NCBI GenBank assembly: GCA_027946365.1
Contig: JAPEUQ010000009.1
Coordinates: forward strand, 1,736,001 to 1,800,000
DNA length: 64,000 nucleotides
Reading direction: 5' to 3'
From: Kalmusia sp. IMI 367209
Taxonomy: Eukaryota; Ascomycota; Dothideomycetes; Pleosporales; Didymosphaeriaceae
Made by a program: the position numbers and the translations under genes. Positions 1 through 11,221 of this stretch are shown here, one piece after another. A model generated the notes under the pieces. The model was not told where the DNA came from. It made no database searches and saw only the letters and a list, made by a program, of their open reading frames with translations. Every line of letters starts with the position of its first letter. Positions within the stretch are counted from its first letter, which is position 1.

Positions 1-1509
1 GCACAATCACCTACGAACACTACCAACATTCGACCACGTACTGCATCTTCATCCAAGGGCACCGTTATGCTCAAGCAGTCAACGAGCGTTAATGAAGATA
101 AGCGAAGATTCCTACTCGACTTGAAGCAGACCTTGACTGGCCTACTTCTTAGCGATCTAGGAACAACAGTATTTTCCAGTGGAAGCGAGACTGATGCTTG
201 GTTCTCTAGCGATCTCCTTGAGGATTGCATTCAACACAGGCGCGACGAGGAAGAGGAGCGGAAGCGCAGGAGACAGTTGGCACGTAAAAAGAGCATGAAG
301 AGTCTCCGTAAACAGGCAACCAGCAACAACCCACTGGAGGCTCTTGGGCGCACGGAACGAGGTGTAGCCGCACCTCCGATTGCCACCTTGCAACATGCCG
401 CTGCTTCAGACCCGCATCACTCCGCGGGGGAGCACTCATCATCGAGCGACGCTACGACACGCTCCTCAGGCACGTCGGCCGCCAAGAAGGCTGGTCTTTT
501 CGAGTTCCCGTACAATGTAGCCTTCCGACGTGTCCTCAACAAATTTGCAACGCATCCCAATCCATATTCGAAGCTCCAGGCCCTTTATGAATTAGAGCTT
601 CTCATTGTGGCCTCGCTTTCTTCTCGCACCGGGCGCGCTTACAATAGTCGACGAGAGGCGCTTCCTCCTGTCCCGCAGTCGCCCACGCTCGGTGCCATGC
701 CTGAGCTGAGCTCTCGGGAACCTACCACGAACACAAGCCGCGCCACAAATCTGGAAGGGACTATCGCGAACTGCGAAGAGCGTCGCTCCCACTCCATGAA
801 CCAGGAACGCGCTAGCAATGCATCTCCTCTCCCTAGGAACGGAGCCCGTTCTCCGGTTGGCCCACCAAGCACAGACATGATTGTCGACGTCATTCAAGGA
901 CTCTTCCGCGATGCGAACATTCGTCCCAAGACTCTTTTCCGTGACCTACAATACATTGCTTCCTTCGTACCTGCACAGATGCTCGATAAGACTGCTCGCG
1001 GAAAGGCCTTTTGGGATGTCGCCTTGGCCGCGCTTGGAATGAAACAGGACGTCTGTCGCGTCATGGTTGAAGTCGTCGACGAGGTCATCATGAACCAGAA
1101 CTCGCAACGAAACGTCCTTGTCCACCAGAACCATGGCAAGACTGCAGAGATTTCATCTACAGATGGGTCTACTAAACCGCTTGCATCGCGGTACACGATG
1201 GAGGATGTGGCTCACATGCTTCTCATCACTGCCAAGGAAGGCGACCCGGCTGCTGAGCGAGAGCTCGCCACCATGTACCTCACTTCGCCGGAGCTGCTAG
1301 AGCGCGCCGTACTTCCGCTCACCAAGACCGGTGACATCTTCAACAAGCAGCTCCTCAGCCAGCACAAAGCGCAGGATATCACTAGGAGTGATCCACTTAT
1401 CATGTGCATTGCAACGCACTGGATGAAGGAGAGCCGCGATGGCGGTGATGAACTGGCTGCGAAGTACCTACGCCAGCGCGACGACCTCGAGAACATCCAG
1501 CAGCGATAG
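1..1509 (+). CDS. Conserved fungal protein of unknown function, C-terminal part (5' end outside window)
   Basis: The frame is open from base 1 to the TAG ending at 1509, so the gene starts upstream and the Met at 67 is probably internal. About 500 residues are visible. In order they are a Lys/Arg/Glu-rich segment (residues about 60-80 from that Met), a low-complexity Ser/Pro linker, a conserved block beginning FEFPYNVAFRRVLNKF, a second disordered linker, a helical block (PKTLFRDLQYIASFVP...) and a helical C-terminus with repeat-like acidic helices (GDPAAERELATMYL) that recalls TPR/SEL1-type solenoids. I recognise the overall pattern from other ascomycete genomes but know no name or role for it. 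No membrane segment or catalytic motif is visible. No intron is needed in the visible part. Confidence 0.8.
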   Translation, partial: AQSPTNTTNIRPRTASSSKGTVMLKQSTSVNEDKRRFLLDLKQTLTGLLLSDLGTTVFSSGSETDAWFSSDLLEDCIQHRRDEEEERKRRRQLARKKSMKSLRKQATSNNPLEALGRTERGVAAPPIATLQHAAASDPHHSAGEHSSSSDATTRSSGTSAAKKAGLFEFPYNVAFRRVLNKFATHPNPYSKLQALYELELLIVASLSSRTGRAYNSRREALPPVPQSPTLGAMPELSSREPTTNTSRATNLEGTIANCEERRSHSMNQERASNASPLPRNGARSPVGPPSTDMIVDVIQGLFRDANIRPKTLFRDLQYIASFVPAQMLDKTARGKAFWDVALAALGMKQDVCRVMVEVVDEVIMNQNSQRNVLVHQNHGKTAEISSTDGSTKPLASRYTMEDVAHMLLITAKEGDPAAERELATMYLTSPELLERAVLPLTKTGDIFNKQLLSQHKAQDITRSDPLIMCIATHWMKESRDGGDELAAKYLRQRDDLENIQQR

Positions 1510-4008
1510 ATGATGATGCGCACCGTCACCATCAGGTCCCTGCGCTTTCCCTTTCTTCGCTATATACCCGCACCTTACATACCCGCATCGAACCTTTTGC
1601 ACATCGCGTTTATCTACACATACCTGCCTTTTATTGTTTTTTGCTCGCGCGCAACAGCATTGCTATCACATGTTACGTCGTAACGGCCTGCTTGCTTGCA
1701 TGCATAGCGAGGAGTTTGTTTTCCTTTTTTATTTCTTATCGCCACATTTATTACTATCTGAGCGTGTTTCGAAGCATGATTCCCCACAGAGCCTTCTCTT
1801 CTACACACGCTTTTTGCTGCTTCGCTTCCAGAGCTGCGCGATGACGGGCGGATGCTTTTTCTACATATAACGTTTGGTCTGTGTGTAGATTTGCTTGGTC
1901 GGTAGTGCAGAGCATGATATACGAGACCGTACCGATCGAGTTCGCGGGTGGAAGTTGTGTATATGCAGATATAGCGCCCGGGGCAAGACAGATGTCTGGC
2001 AACGTTACGAATCTCCTTGGATCTGGGATCGGGACTGAATGGTTCGGAATACTACGGCACGGCACGGTACAGGCTGGGTCATGCGTACATGGGATTTTGG
2101 GAAAGGTTCGGCATATAATGGATGACCCCTGTTCTTATCTTATCTAGATCTCTAGTATATGGATTGGGATGGAATGGAACGGAATGGAAACGTATTTAAG
2201 CAAGTCTTTACAAGTGTTTGAGTGATTCTTCACACTTTATCTACAATGACTAGGGAGGACTAAAACAGTATTCTCAGCAGGCGATGGACTTGAGTAGCTG
2301 AGGCCGATGAAAAGGGTCATGAATCCGTAATGTGATCCAAGTCCAGTCCATTTCCTCTTCTTCTCTCTCAATTCCTTCTCTGCTAGCTCCCGTCGCTGCT
2401 GGAGCGTTGTATATTGGCAATGAAGAATATTGGGGCGAGCAAAGCACAGTGAAGAGCTGTACAGCCGATGCGCCATATAACACATCACTCAAAGACGTCG
2501 TATGCCACTTCATGCGGAACCCGTAAACCAAACGCAGATGCCTCATTAAACACTGAAAATTCGCCCTTCGCCTAGAAAAAGCATTCGGGTTGTGAAATTC
2601 AGATATCGTGTGTTCTGTGGTCGTGTTGGCGTTGGCGTTGGCGATGAATCGGCGTTGAGATTCGGAGTTTCAAAATGTGTCACTATGGAGGAAGGGATCC
2701 GGTTCCTTAAGCTTGAGGGCGGTGCCTGAAACAGGCTACTCAAGATGCGCTATCTGTCCTGTGTTGGTTATTATTGTTGTTGACTAGGAAGTGTATTCTC
2801 CGACGAAGATAAGATGCCAGGTATTAAAAAGGTTATCTGCAGAACAACCTATGAGGTAGCAGAATTGGTGCCTGAAAGGACGCTGGAGCAGATGATGAGA
2901 TCTATGTCGTTAGTGTTGAAGTAAAATTTACGAAGCGATGGCTATGGAACATGGAGATGTCGAAGACATGTTGAAAATGTCCCGTGGGAGGGCTGATGTT
3001 GGCATTTCACGGCTATACACGCAATTCTCAAAAATGTGGCTGCATATTCATATGGTTCTTGTTTGTTGTTGGAGTCGAAACAAAGAGCCGAAAGATTGGT
3101 GCATGTTACAAGAAGACAATAGAGGGCACAAATGTTATCTGTGTCTACGCAGTAACAGCGATGATTTCAAAAAAGTGTTTCATGGATTGACTGGTATCAA
3201 AAAGACCCAATTCCATTATATGGCATGAGAAGTAAGAAAAAGTAAGATGTAGGAGGGATTATGAAGTGGCAATAAGAACAAGACTGAAAAACTTCGCAGC
3301 TAGACTAATCATGCGTTGGATGCTGAGTATAGGAAACTGCGGCCTCGGAACCTTAGAACCTCTAAATTTGTTTTCGTGACAATATATAGCGTGATTTCCG
3401 CATTGCGGCTGCGTAAATACAACGGTTAGCTCGACAATGGGTCCCTGTATTGCTCGTATGGTAACCACTAGTTCGATAATCGAGTTTCAAGCATTCATAC
3501 GGATAAACAAATGCAATGCAAGTCTTTCTCCACGCATTGATGCGTTGTGTCACTGAGCCTCCATGTTCACTCGGTGGGTTGCTTGTATAAGCTGAGCAGC
3601 CTTGACATATGCTGTGCTAAATTCTGACCGGATTTTTTCCAGGCAACAATCAGAGCATGGAGCGCACGTGTCATGAAACCGAAACTGCTCGGGAGATGAA
3701 CATATGCCGCCTTCTGTGCATAAATGGGGTTTAAAGCAAGATTCTCTGGAGATTTATGGGCCTTTCTATGCCGCTCGAGAGACGCAGGCTAAGCTCGTTA
3801 CCCTCCCGCCAGTCGTCAGTCACCACCAACGCACGGCTATATGAATCTCGCAATCTGTGGATGGAGTGGGTACTTCACTGCATTGTCTCTGAGCTGGAAA
3901 CCAAGACATTAGAATCGAACAGATCTCGATTTATAGAGCAAAATTGCTAACAAGTCAACCCACAAGCTCTCTGCACATTGAGTGAACCCTCAGTGCTCCT
4001 TCGTCAGT
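1510..4008. other. Intergenic, no supported gene
   Basis: The stretch between the 3' end of the first gene and the 3' end of the AAA ATPase gene contains only short overlapping frames without domain content or consistent splice signals. A short direct hexamer repeat (GTTGGC, about three units) lies near 2625-2643. Parts near 2750-3250 are AT-leaning. I see nothing else supportable. Confidence 0.6.
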
Positions 4009-6839
4009 CTACCCTTTAGCAAGTTTCCGTGCGTTATCCAACTGCTTCTTCCTATCTTTTGCGTACTGCCTGATTGCCTCGTCCATGCGTGCACCATCCA
4101 AGAAAGCCCGTTTCGCCTCGCTCCCTTTGAAATTATCCATATACGACTTGAAAGCTGCTGACATCTTGACCACCTGCTCTAGGTGTACCTGCTTCACAAG
4201 CACAGTCTTTTTGGGTGGATCTGCCGTTCTAGCCTCGTGTTCGGCAAGTGCCACGGCGGTTTGGAATGCTATTGCTCAAGTCAACAAAACTGGCCTTCCC
4301 GAGAGTATGAACTGGAAGATGGATCAGAGAAATCGGTCCGTACCATTTCGAATCTCTCGGCCATTCCACTTTAGTGCATCTAGCGCTTCATCGCGTTCAA
4401 TATAAGATTCCAAACGTGGATCTACATCAAAGTTGTCCTGCTCCTTCCGCAGTTTACTGAAAAACTGCTTCCAGATCCTTTCCCGGGTTGGATTATTCAG
4501 TTCTTCGTATTCAATGATAAGATGAATGCGGCTGAGAATAGCGTCATCGATGTGGCCTAGTCGGTTGGTCTGAATATATGATTAATATCTAAGATTCAAT
4601 CGTGCTTGTACTTGAGGTGCGTACTGTCAAGAAGAGAATCCCATGGTAGTATTCCATGGAGCGGAGGAAAGCGGAGACCAGACTATTCCTCTGTAGCTGT
4701 CCGCTCGCGCGTTTCTCGAAATAGACGTCGGCTTCGTCCATGAGCAGGATAGCCTGCCATTGTTCGGAGAGAGAAAACCACTTGGCAAGTTCTTTCTCCA
4801 TTTGCGTTTCATCGGTACCTGGGGATATGTTAACTTTTTGGTCCACATAAAAGAGTCTGAGCACTTGCCAATATCGGCACAGGTGAGAGAGAGGAGCGGT
4901 CGTCCTATAAATAACGTTAGTGATCAACTCCACCAAACGATAAGGGCCCCCATCGTACCGGTCATCTCGGCGATACACTCGGCTGTATAGGTTTTACCAA
5001 CACCAGAAGGACCATGTAGCAAGAAGATCTGACCTTCTCCTTTCCCCTCAATGGTGTCTGCACTCCAGCTCTTGTCCCCTACTCCGCCAACCTTTTCAGT
5101 AAGAGCTCTGATCATGTCCAGGCGTTCTTCCGGGATCCGAAGGTTCTTGTGTGCATCGCTCTTCTTAACCTCTTCGATGTGATTGATATCGAGCATTCCT
5201 TCCTACGCATCAGCAAGCAATCACCAGAGTAAACCCTAACCAAACCACTTACGGAACTGCCTATTCTTCAAGGTGAAACCCCCAAGGCGCCGACAGAACA
5301 AGAAGTAGTGACCCTCATTCAGTTCGTGTTTCTTCCTGTTTTCAGGTCTGATATTCTGATAGCTGGCGAACCTTCCCCTTTCCTTTGAGCCGACTGGGTC
5401 ATCGTCCCAGTACGAATTCGAGGTGAATTCCACATCATTATCGTCTGTGATCCAACTTGGCTTCGACATAGCCTCTTCACTCGCAAAATATGCTACGGGA
5501 TCGACTACTGCCCTTCCTTTGTAGTGCTGACAAGTTTTTAGCGCCGACAAGCGTACACCGTAAGTGGTCATACCTCTCCCTTTGTGCCAAAAATGGGCCC
5601 ATTGTATTTGACCTCAAGGAGTTTCTTTTCGAATACAGTCTCAAGAATATTCCAGCATCGTTTCCCTCTCTCGATGAGATGGGTCTCCAAACCAGGGTTG
5701 AGCTTGATGTTAAAATCGCCTTCTTTGATCTCAACAGGATACACCGCCAAGGTCGTAATGTCCTTTGCCCCTTCGTAAGAGTTGATCATGACAGTATGGG
5801 TAGTTCGATCGATATAGTTACCTGCGGTCGTATTAGCGGCAACAACACTAGCGGGGAGACGTATTACCGGTACTGTCCAAATACCATAGTTTGATGACTA
5901 GGCGGGGCGCCGGACTATTCGGCCCATCCAAGGCTAAGGATCGGACAATGTAGCCAGCTAACTTCTCTTCTGTGTCATCGAAAATGTCCTTCGTGAATAC
6001 GCGACTTCCGGGCCTGAAGAGCCTCCAGAGCATGTCGAATGTTGCCTTGGCAGGGGTTTCCCTATATCTTGATATCTCTCGGTCAATCTTCTTCTTCCAC
6101 ACAGCATCGAGGTATGCTTGTAAGACTTTGAAGTCGTGGTACCCTTGAGTATCCGCACCTTTGGCGGGATAACCGCTCGCATTTTCGATTCCTGGTGTTG
6201 CTTGGTCGGATTTTCCGTCTTCCTTTTTCAAATGGTCACCGATCTCCCTCTGATAGTGTAGCAGCATGTAGTAAGGCTCTTCGACCGTTATGGTATTGCC
6301 ACCTAGCTCTTGGTAAGGATAGTAGGTGACAACAGCCTGGATGGCCTCAATGAGCGGCTTGGAGCGAATGACCATTTGCGACGTATCAATGGACCGGATC
6401 TTGAAGGTCTTGCCCGGTTTATCAGTACCTTCAGCGATCTCCCCCTTTTCAGCAGCGCCTGCAGCAGCAGCTTCAGTGCTCACTGGCTCTGTAGCGACGA
6501 CATCGCGAACAGTGGCGTGCGTTATAATGTCGAACACAGGCTGGATTGAGTACTCCTCTTCGTCCTTATCAGCCTCTTCCTCAGGATCAGGTGTGATGTC
6601 CGGCTTGGACGTTCTGTACTGGGACTTTTCCACTATAGCCCCTTCCTCGTCTTTGTAGAAGATCCTGTATCTGATGCGCTTTAACTCTGCGAGGCCATCT
6701 TGATTAGGAATACCACGTGTTGTTGCCGCCGTTGAAAACCGTCTACCCTCAGTTTGCACACCGGGAGATTGCACTATGACCAACATTTCAGTGATATGTT
6801 CCGGTTCTGACAGATAGATACAATACCTGGGGATGCCAT
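4009..6839 (-). CDS. AAA+ ATPase with N-terminal DUF7025-like region (9 exons)
   Basis: Hand-built model with exons 6839-6827, 6773-5868, 5821-5574, 5526-5253, 5198-4959, 4904-4869, 4818-4625, 4569-4344 and 4268-4009, giving 798 residues. Every junction restores the frame. Residues about 150-470 form a long N-terminal domain ending in a segment like the fungal DUF7025 region (RLFRPGSRVFTKD). The ATPase core follows, with Walker A GPSGVGKT near 542-549, Walker B ILLMDEAD near 596-603 and an FLTTNR sensor-1 strand after it. A Lys/Arg-rich tail closes the protein. Known fungal relatives are single-AAA proteins of unclear substrate, probably oligomeric remodelling ATPases. The intron at 4819-4868 has a GC donor (GCAAGT) and an AG acceptor. 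The gene is divergent from the NLR-like gene starting at 7823. The family call is firm; the cellular role is unknown. Confidence 0.88.
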
Positions 6840-7822
6840 CGTCCCATTTGGTGTTCTATCATCGCCAGACACTATGATTGGACGTTAGTATTATGCAGCT
6901 TTGCCAATAGAGAACCGCGTTTCCATGCATGGTTGTTCTTTGACGGTGAGTCATTTGGCACTGAGATTCGACATACTGTTATCGGCAACTGGTGGCATTG
7001 GCTCGGCCTGGATTCTATCGCCCATTATGCGTCGAAGGCAACTCGGTCCTATTTGACTGTATGCGGATACCGATCCAATTCAAGTGGGGATTTCACTGGT
7101 ACCCAGTCTGCTCCTAGAGCAGCTTATATTTTCGAATGTATCAGCCGCATCACCGCATATAGTAGGATCTACACAAGAGAACACTAAACCAATGACTAAT
7201 ATGAGAGTTGATGTGATCCCCTGAGCTATGGAGGAATGTAGATACTGAGGCTTTCTGCACGCTCTCTCAATGGGATAAAGGTAGTAAGGCTGGCCCCCAA
7301 ATTCATTATCACAACAAGGGAGCGCCTACAGCAAAGACCATCTCAGCTCGGCTATATGCTACTAATGCGGCAACACATACATATTCTATTTATCAGCATG
7401 AGAGCCCCCATAGCAAAGACTAGCTCAGCTCGGGCTATCCGACTTCCGAGACATACCTGTATCTATGAGTTCGAATAATTTAAACGTCTGAGTGGCGGGA
7501 AGGTTTTTGTGACGCGCGTCACCGACACCTGCAACCACTGTAGTTGCTTTGCATTATGATAACCCTCGTATCCTGTAGTGCGAAGGTTTTTTGAGGACTG
7601 AGATCACGCAATCACTTTATACCAATCACATGCAGGTAATCTGCAGTTGAAACCTCTTTCGCAACTTTGGGCGCTTGGGCTGCAGAACAAATGCATATCA
7701 GTAAGCCTTACTACTGAATCATTCTGTCGACCTTTTACCGATTATCGTATAATAGCCCCTCTTTTTGCTACAGAGTTCGAAAACGGCCTGTGTTGCCACT
7801 TCGCCTTTAGACCCTCATAACC
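6840..7822. promoter_or_regulatory. Divergent intergenic region between AAA ATPase and NLR-like genes
   Basis: About 980 bases separate the start codons of two divergently transcribed genes, so this must hold both promoters. No defined regulatory motif is recognised. An imperfect direct repeat pair lies inside it (listed separately). No gene is supported within it. Confidence 0.5.
7320..7438. repeat. Imperfect direct repeat pair, about 36 bp, in divergent promoter
   Basis: Copy 1 at 7320-7355 and copy 2 at 7402-7438 share the core AGCAAAGAC followed by CTCAGCTCGGGCTAT (one G fewer in copy 1). Several differences are C/T changes (CAGC versus TAGC, GACC versus GACT). It may be a duplicated regulatory element or a trace of an old insertion; the sequence alone does not decide. 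Confidence 0.6.
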
Positions 7823-9958
7823 ATGAAGGGTGCAAAACAGCGGAAGGAGAAAGAGGATGAGGAGGCGAAACAGTGGAGTAGGACATTTGCTAGGAACCTA
7901 CCGGAAGAGATAGAGGAGCAGCTGATTGGTAGGGCAATGGCAGAGGATGAAAAGCACAAACAAGAAAATGATGAGAAAGACATCTGGGAGCAATTTGAAG
8001 CTTTATACGATCCTGCAAATGCGTGAGTGCCACCCGTTCCCCAAAGCTACCATTTCTAACTCTTATAGCTCTTCGACCTCATCGACAGAACTGCAGGCTG
8101 CAACGCGTGATATGATCGCAGCATGGGGAGTACTTAAAACAAACAACCATACTGAGAAGGGACACAATCTCAAGTCCTTGTTGAGAAATACCCCTAATCA
8201 ACAGGATGAGAACGCTGGAATAAGTTCTATCAAAGCAGGGTATAAGAAGATGTGTGAGAACTTGAACAAATATTCGGGGCTCTTCAAATTCGTGCCATCT
8301 GGTGACAAGTACATATCTCTCCTGACAGGCACAATCGAGACCATCGTGGAGGTAAAGTGCTTCTAATCGAAGTTCGATAGATATACTTATCAACAACAGG
8401 CTACGGTGAACCACACCAAGATCGGACAAGGATTCGCCGACGCCATAGAACGCATAACTAGAGAGTTGGACTACTGCTCCCTCTCGATATTCATTGTTCG
8501 AAGTAGACCTGAAGTCCATCGAGATCGGGTGCGTGCCAAGGTAACAGGAGTTTTCACCCTATGTTTCAAATTCCTCGCTCCATACGCTCGGTGGTGTGCA
8601 TCACGATTTGAGAGATTCAAAGGTGCTCTTAATAAAAATTATTACCAAGACACGGTCGAAGGCCCACTGGAGGCGCTGCTCGCCAGGTCCGGCGAGCTTG
8701 AACGTGAAAATGCAATGCAAGGCTTGGAAAACCTCATCAATCTGGATGGCAAGGTTGACGGCCTGAGTGGCGATCTGGGCGAGGTTAAGGAGTTGATGAA
8801 GAACCTCAGCAAGAAATTGGAGGACCGCGATGAGAAAACTTCTTCAGCTCCTCTAGATGGACCTGCCATTTTAGCTGGTATGGCCTCTATGCAAATGGAA
8901 ATTAGGAAACTCCGAGAACTTGGGGAGAAGGCGAACGGCCAAAACGAACTGGCTGCAAGAAAATACATGCAAGAGCAAGCGGATGAGCAGAGAGCGAAAA
9001 AGACGAACTTCCATTGGCGTACAGCAATCCAGGGCCTCAAAAAGGGTGCAATCCCTCCGCCAGCCAATCTTGGATCTAGAAGGGTCCGCAACTGGAATGA
9101 CATCGAGGCAGCGTCCCATTTTCTCGAAGTCGTGGCAGATACGGGCTATCCAATCGATATCAGACAACTTCAAGACTTCAGAATCGCGCCGCATGTTTTC
9201 CAACCACTTGAAGACTGGATGGCAACCCAGGAGAGCGGATGGCTTTGGATGCGAGGACCGCTAGGCCACAGCAAGCTCAGTGAAGTTTCTACAGCCTCTT
9301 ACTACACGGTCATTGTCAGCGAGCGACTAAAGATCCCACTCCTGTCTTATCGTTTTAAGGCAGATGAGTACGGCTTAGCGGAGAGTGTAGATTCAAATAC
9401 TGAAAAACGATCAGTAGAGATGGATCGATTTGTTCTGATGGCATACTCGATGATCCTCCAGATGGTTTGGCTTCTGCCGGAAGAAGTCGAGACGGATGTA
9501 GATCTAAGTTCAGCAAGGTTCCAACGCTTGGACGGAAGCACGGAGAGCTTGCTGGATGCGTTCAATTTGATTGAAGCGCTTTTGAGCTTCATGCCTCAGA
9601 TGTTGATCGTCGTCCTGGATGGCTTCCAGTTCGTCGATAATGATAGCGGGACCTACGGCGATGGTACTCACGGCTACCTCGAGCTGTTCTTAGAGATCTT
9701 GAGATTGGCGGGGACGAATAGGGCACTGAAGTTGCTCATCACGAGCGATGGTCGGTGTAGGACACTACTTGAGGAGGATGTTATCCACCTGGATGAACAA
9801 GTCGATATCGGCCATGGTGGTGACGAGGAAGAGCAAATTCCAGGGCTCTTTGATTCCTGGATCGAAGACTTGATTGATGGTGAGTTTATAGATATGACTA
9901 TTTTATCGGGGAAGTAAGCTAAATCATAGCAGAAGGAATTTCGATGGACGAACTATGA
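7823..9958 (+). CDS. NLR-like protein with DUF7708-type N-terminus and degenerate P-loop
   Basis: Model with exons 7823-8022, 8069-8351, 8400-9879 and 9930-9958, 663 residues. The first two introns are forced by frame. The last (GTGAGT...CATAG) is preferred, but a read-through end at 9917 is possible. Residues 1-60 are charged. Residues about 130-290 resemble the helical DUF7708 region of fungal NLR-like proteins, followed by a predicted coiled coil (about 265-340). Near residue 446 the place of the Walker A motif is taken by RGPLGHSKLS, lacking the GK[ST] core, while a Walker B-like strand, MLIVVLDGF, remains near 561. There is no repeat domain at the C-terminus. Fungal members of this group are thought to act in non-self recognition or are uncharacterised; the missing Lys suggests it does not bind ATP in the usual way. 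Function is inference. Confidence 0.75.
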
Positions 9959-10288
9959 AGGCATCGCGACCTCCAAGCTTCAACGAATTCTAGAACCGGT
10001 TTACTCTAGGCCGTTGAGATGCCAACATTAGTATCGAACATGCAAAGTAGCAAGGAAATGAAAAATTAATCTATCTAAGATAGTTTGACGTTGGCTGACA
10101 CCTACTAAAGTTCTCTAACAGGCCGGTCGCTAAGGACTCAGTCCCTTGTGAAAGCCCCTGGGTGGTACTTTCGTAGGCTAGGATCCTGCACATGCGTCTC
10201 GTGAAGAACTTTTTCTAAGAGTCTGCCAAGATTTTATCCCGGGGAACTTTGCTTATGGGTGTGGTTACTTGAAAGTTAGAATTGTCGC
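9959..10288. other. Intergenic, nothing supported
   Basis: About 330 bases between the NLR-like gene and the 3' end of the relic on the opposite strand. No coding signal or structural element was recognised. Confidence 0.5.
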
Positions 10289-10840
10289 CTAGTCTGGGAT
10301 ATATCTTACCTTTTCCAAAGAGACGACGTCTGTATTGTGGAATTGAGTAGTTAGAGTGAAATATGCTCCTTTCTTAGGTTGTCCATCAAGTATATAGAAG
10401 TAATGACCTAGCTTAGACTGTAAGGGAGCTGAGACGATAAGTCGTAGGAGACAAACAATCTCACTGAGGTATAGACCAGCCAGAACGTTGTATACGGGAA
10501 GCAAAATAAGGGCTTGTCGATCAAAGACAAAGAGACGAAGCACGGCCTTGAGCGGCTGTTTTAAGTCAAGTTCCTTGACCAGATCAGAGAATTCACAGCC
10601 TCCATCAACTCGTTCGGCCAGGTTAGTAGCATTATTACTCGCCGTCGACGAGCGAGACTGGTGGAGTGCAAGAAGCGTTTGCTACACGCCCCAGGTCTGC
10701 GAAGTCCAATCTCAAGATCAGGCCCTAAAAATAGAGCCTAGCTTAGATTCCGCGACGCCTTCTGCCGATACAGGAAAGAATTTACATGCGGGAACGTGGG
10801 TGGACGGCCGGCGCCCTAGCTTTCCCTAAGTGTGGACGCG
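10289..10840 (-). pseudogene. Decayed coding sequence of unknown family with several nonsense codons
   Basis: On the minus strand one frame runs from about 10681 to 10289 without a stop and without an ATG. It has protein-like composition (DLVKELDLKQPLKAVLRLF is part of it). The same frame continues upstream in coherent sequence to about 10840 but is cut by TAG at 10682-10684, TGA at 10712-10714, TGA at 10718-10720 and a further TAG near 10826. Each can arise by one transition (CAG or TGG or CGA origin). The frame also ends in a GTAAGA donor-like site near 10304. I do not recognise the family. It sits just downstream of the NLR-like gene. It is most simply a dead gene or a piece of an old repeat; a chance open frame is not excluded. 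Confidence 0.4.
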
Positions 10841-11221
10841 CGTGTCTGCTGTTGCGGCGACGCTAAGGAGCAACTAATGTGTAAGCTTAAATGCACGTCT
10901 CTTTAATTTAGAGGCCCAGCCAGACAATGTCTTGCGGATTCATGTTTGGCAGAAAGATGATTTACGTGAGATGTGATGTGCGATTGATTCGTTTTTTTAA
11001 TTTTCGAACAAGAACGCTGCATTCAGAATGTTTAATATACATCCAGAAATTACACCAAAATATGGAAAAGAAAAAAAGATAATGCATCCAACCCAGTTAA
11101 TGCCATCTATAGCCCAAACCCCACTTGCACCTGGTCAATCAAATCCGTGTCAAGATTTGCCTCTCTCTCTCTCTAGGCTGGTATTAATCAATCACGCCTC
11201 CTTCTCTCTTGCTCAATTAGT
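10841..11221. other. 3' flank of GT31 gene; CT-rich stretch
   Basis: Intergenic sequence with a short CT dinucleotide run near 11161-11173. No gene is supported. Confidence 0.5.
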
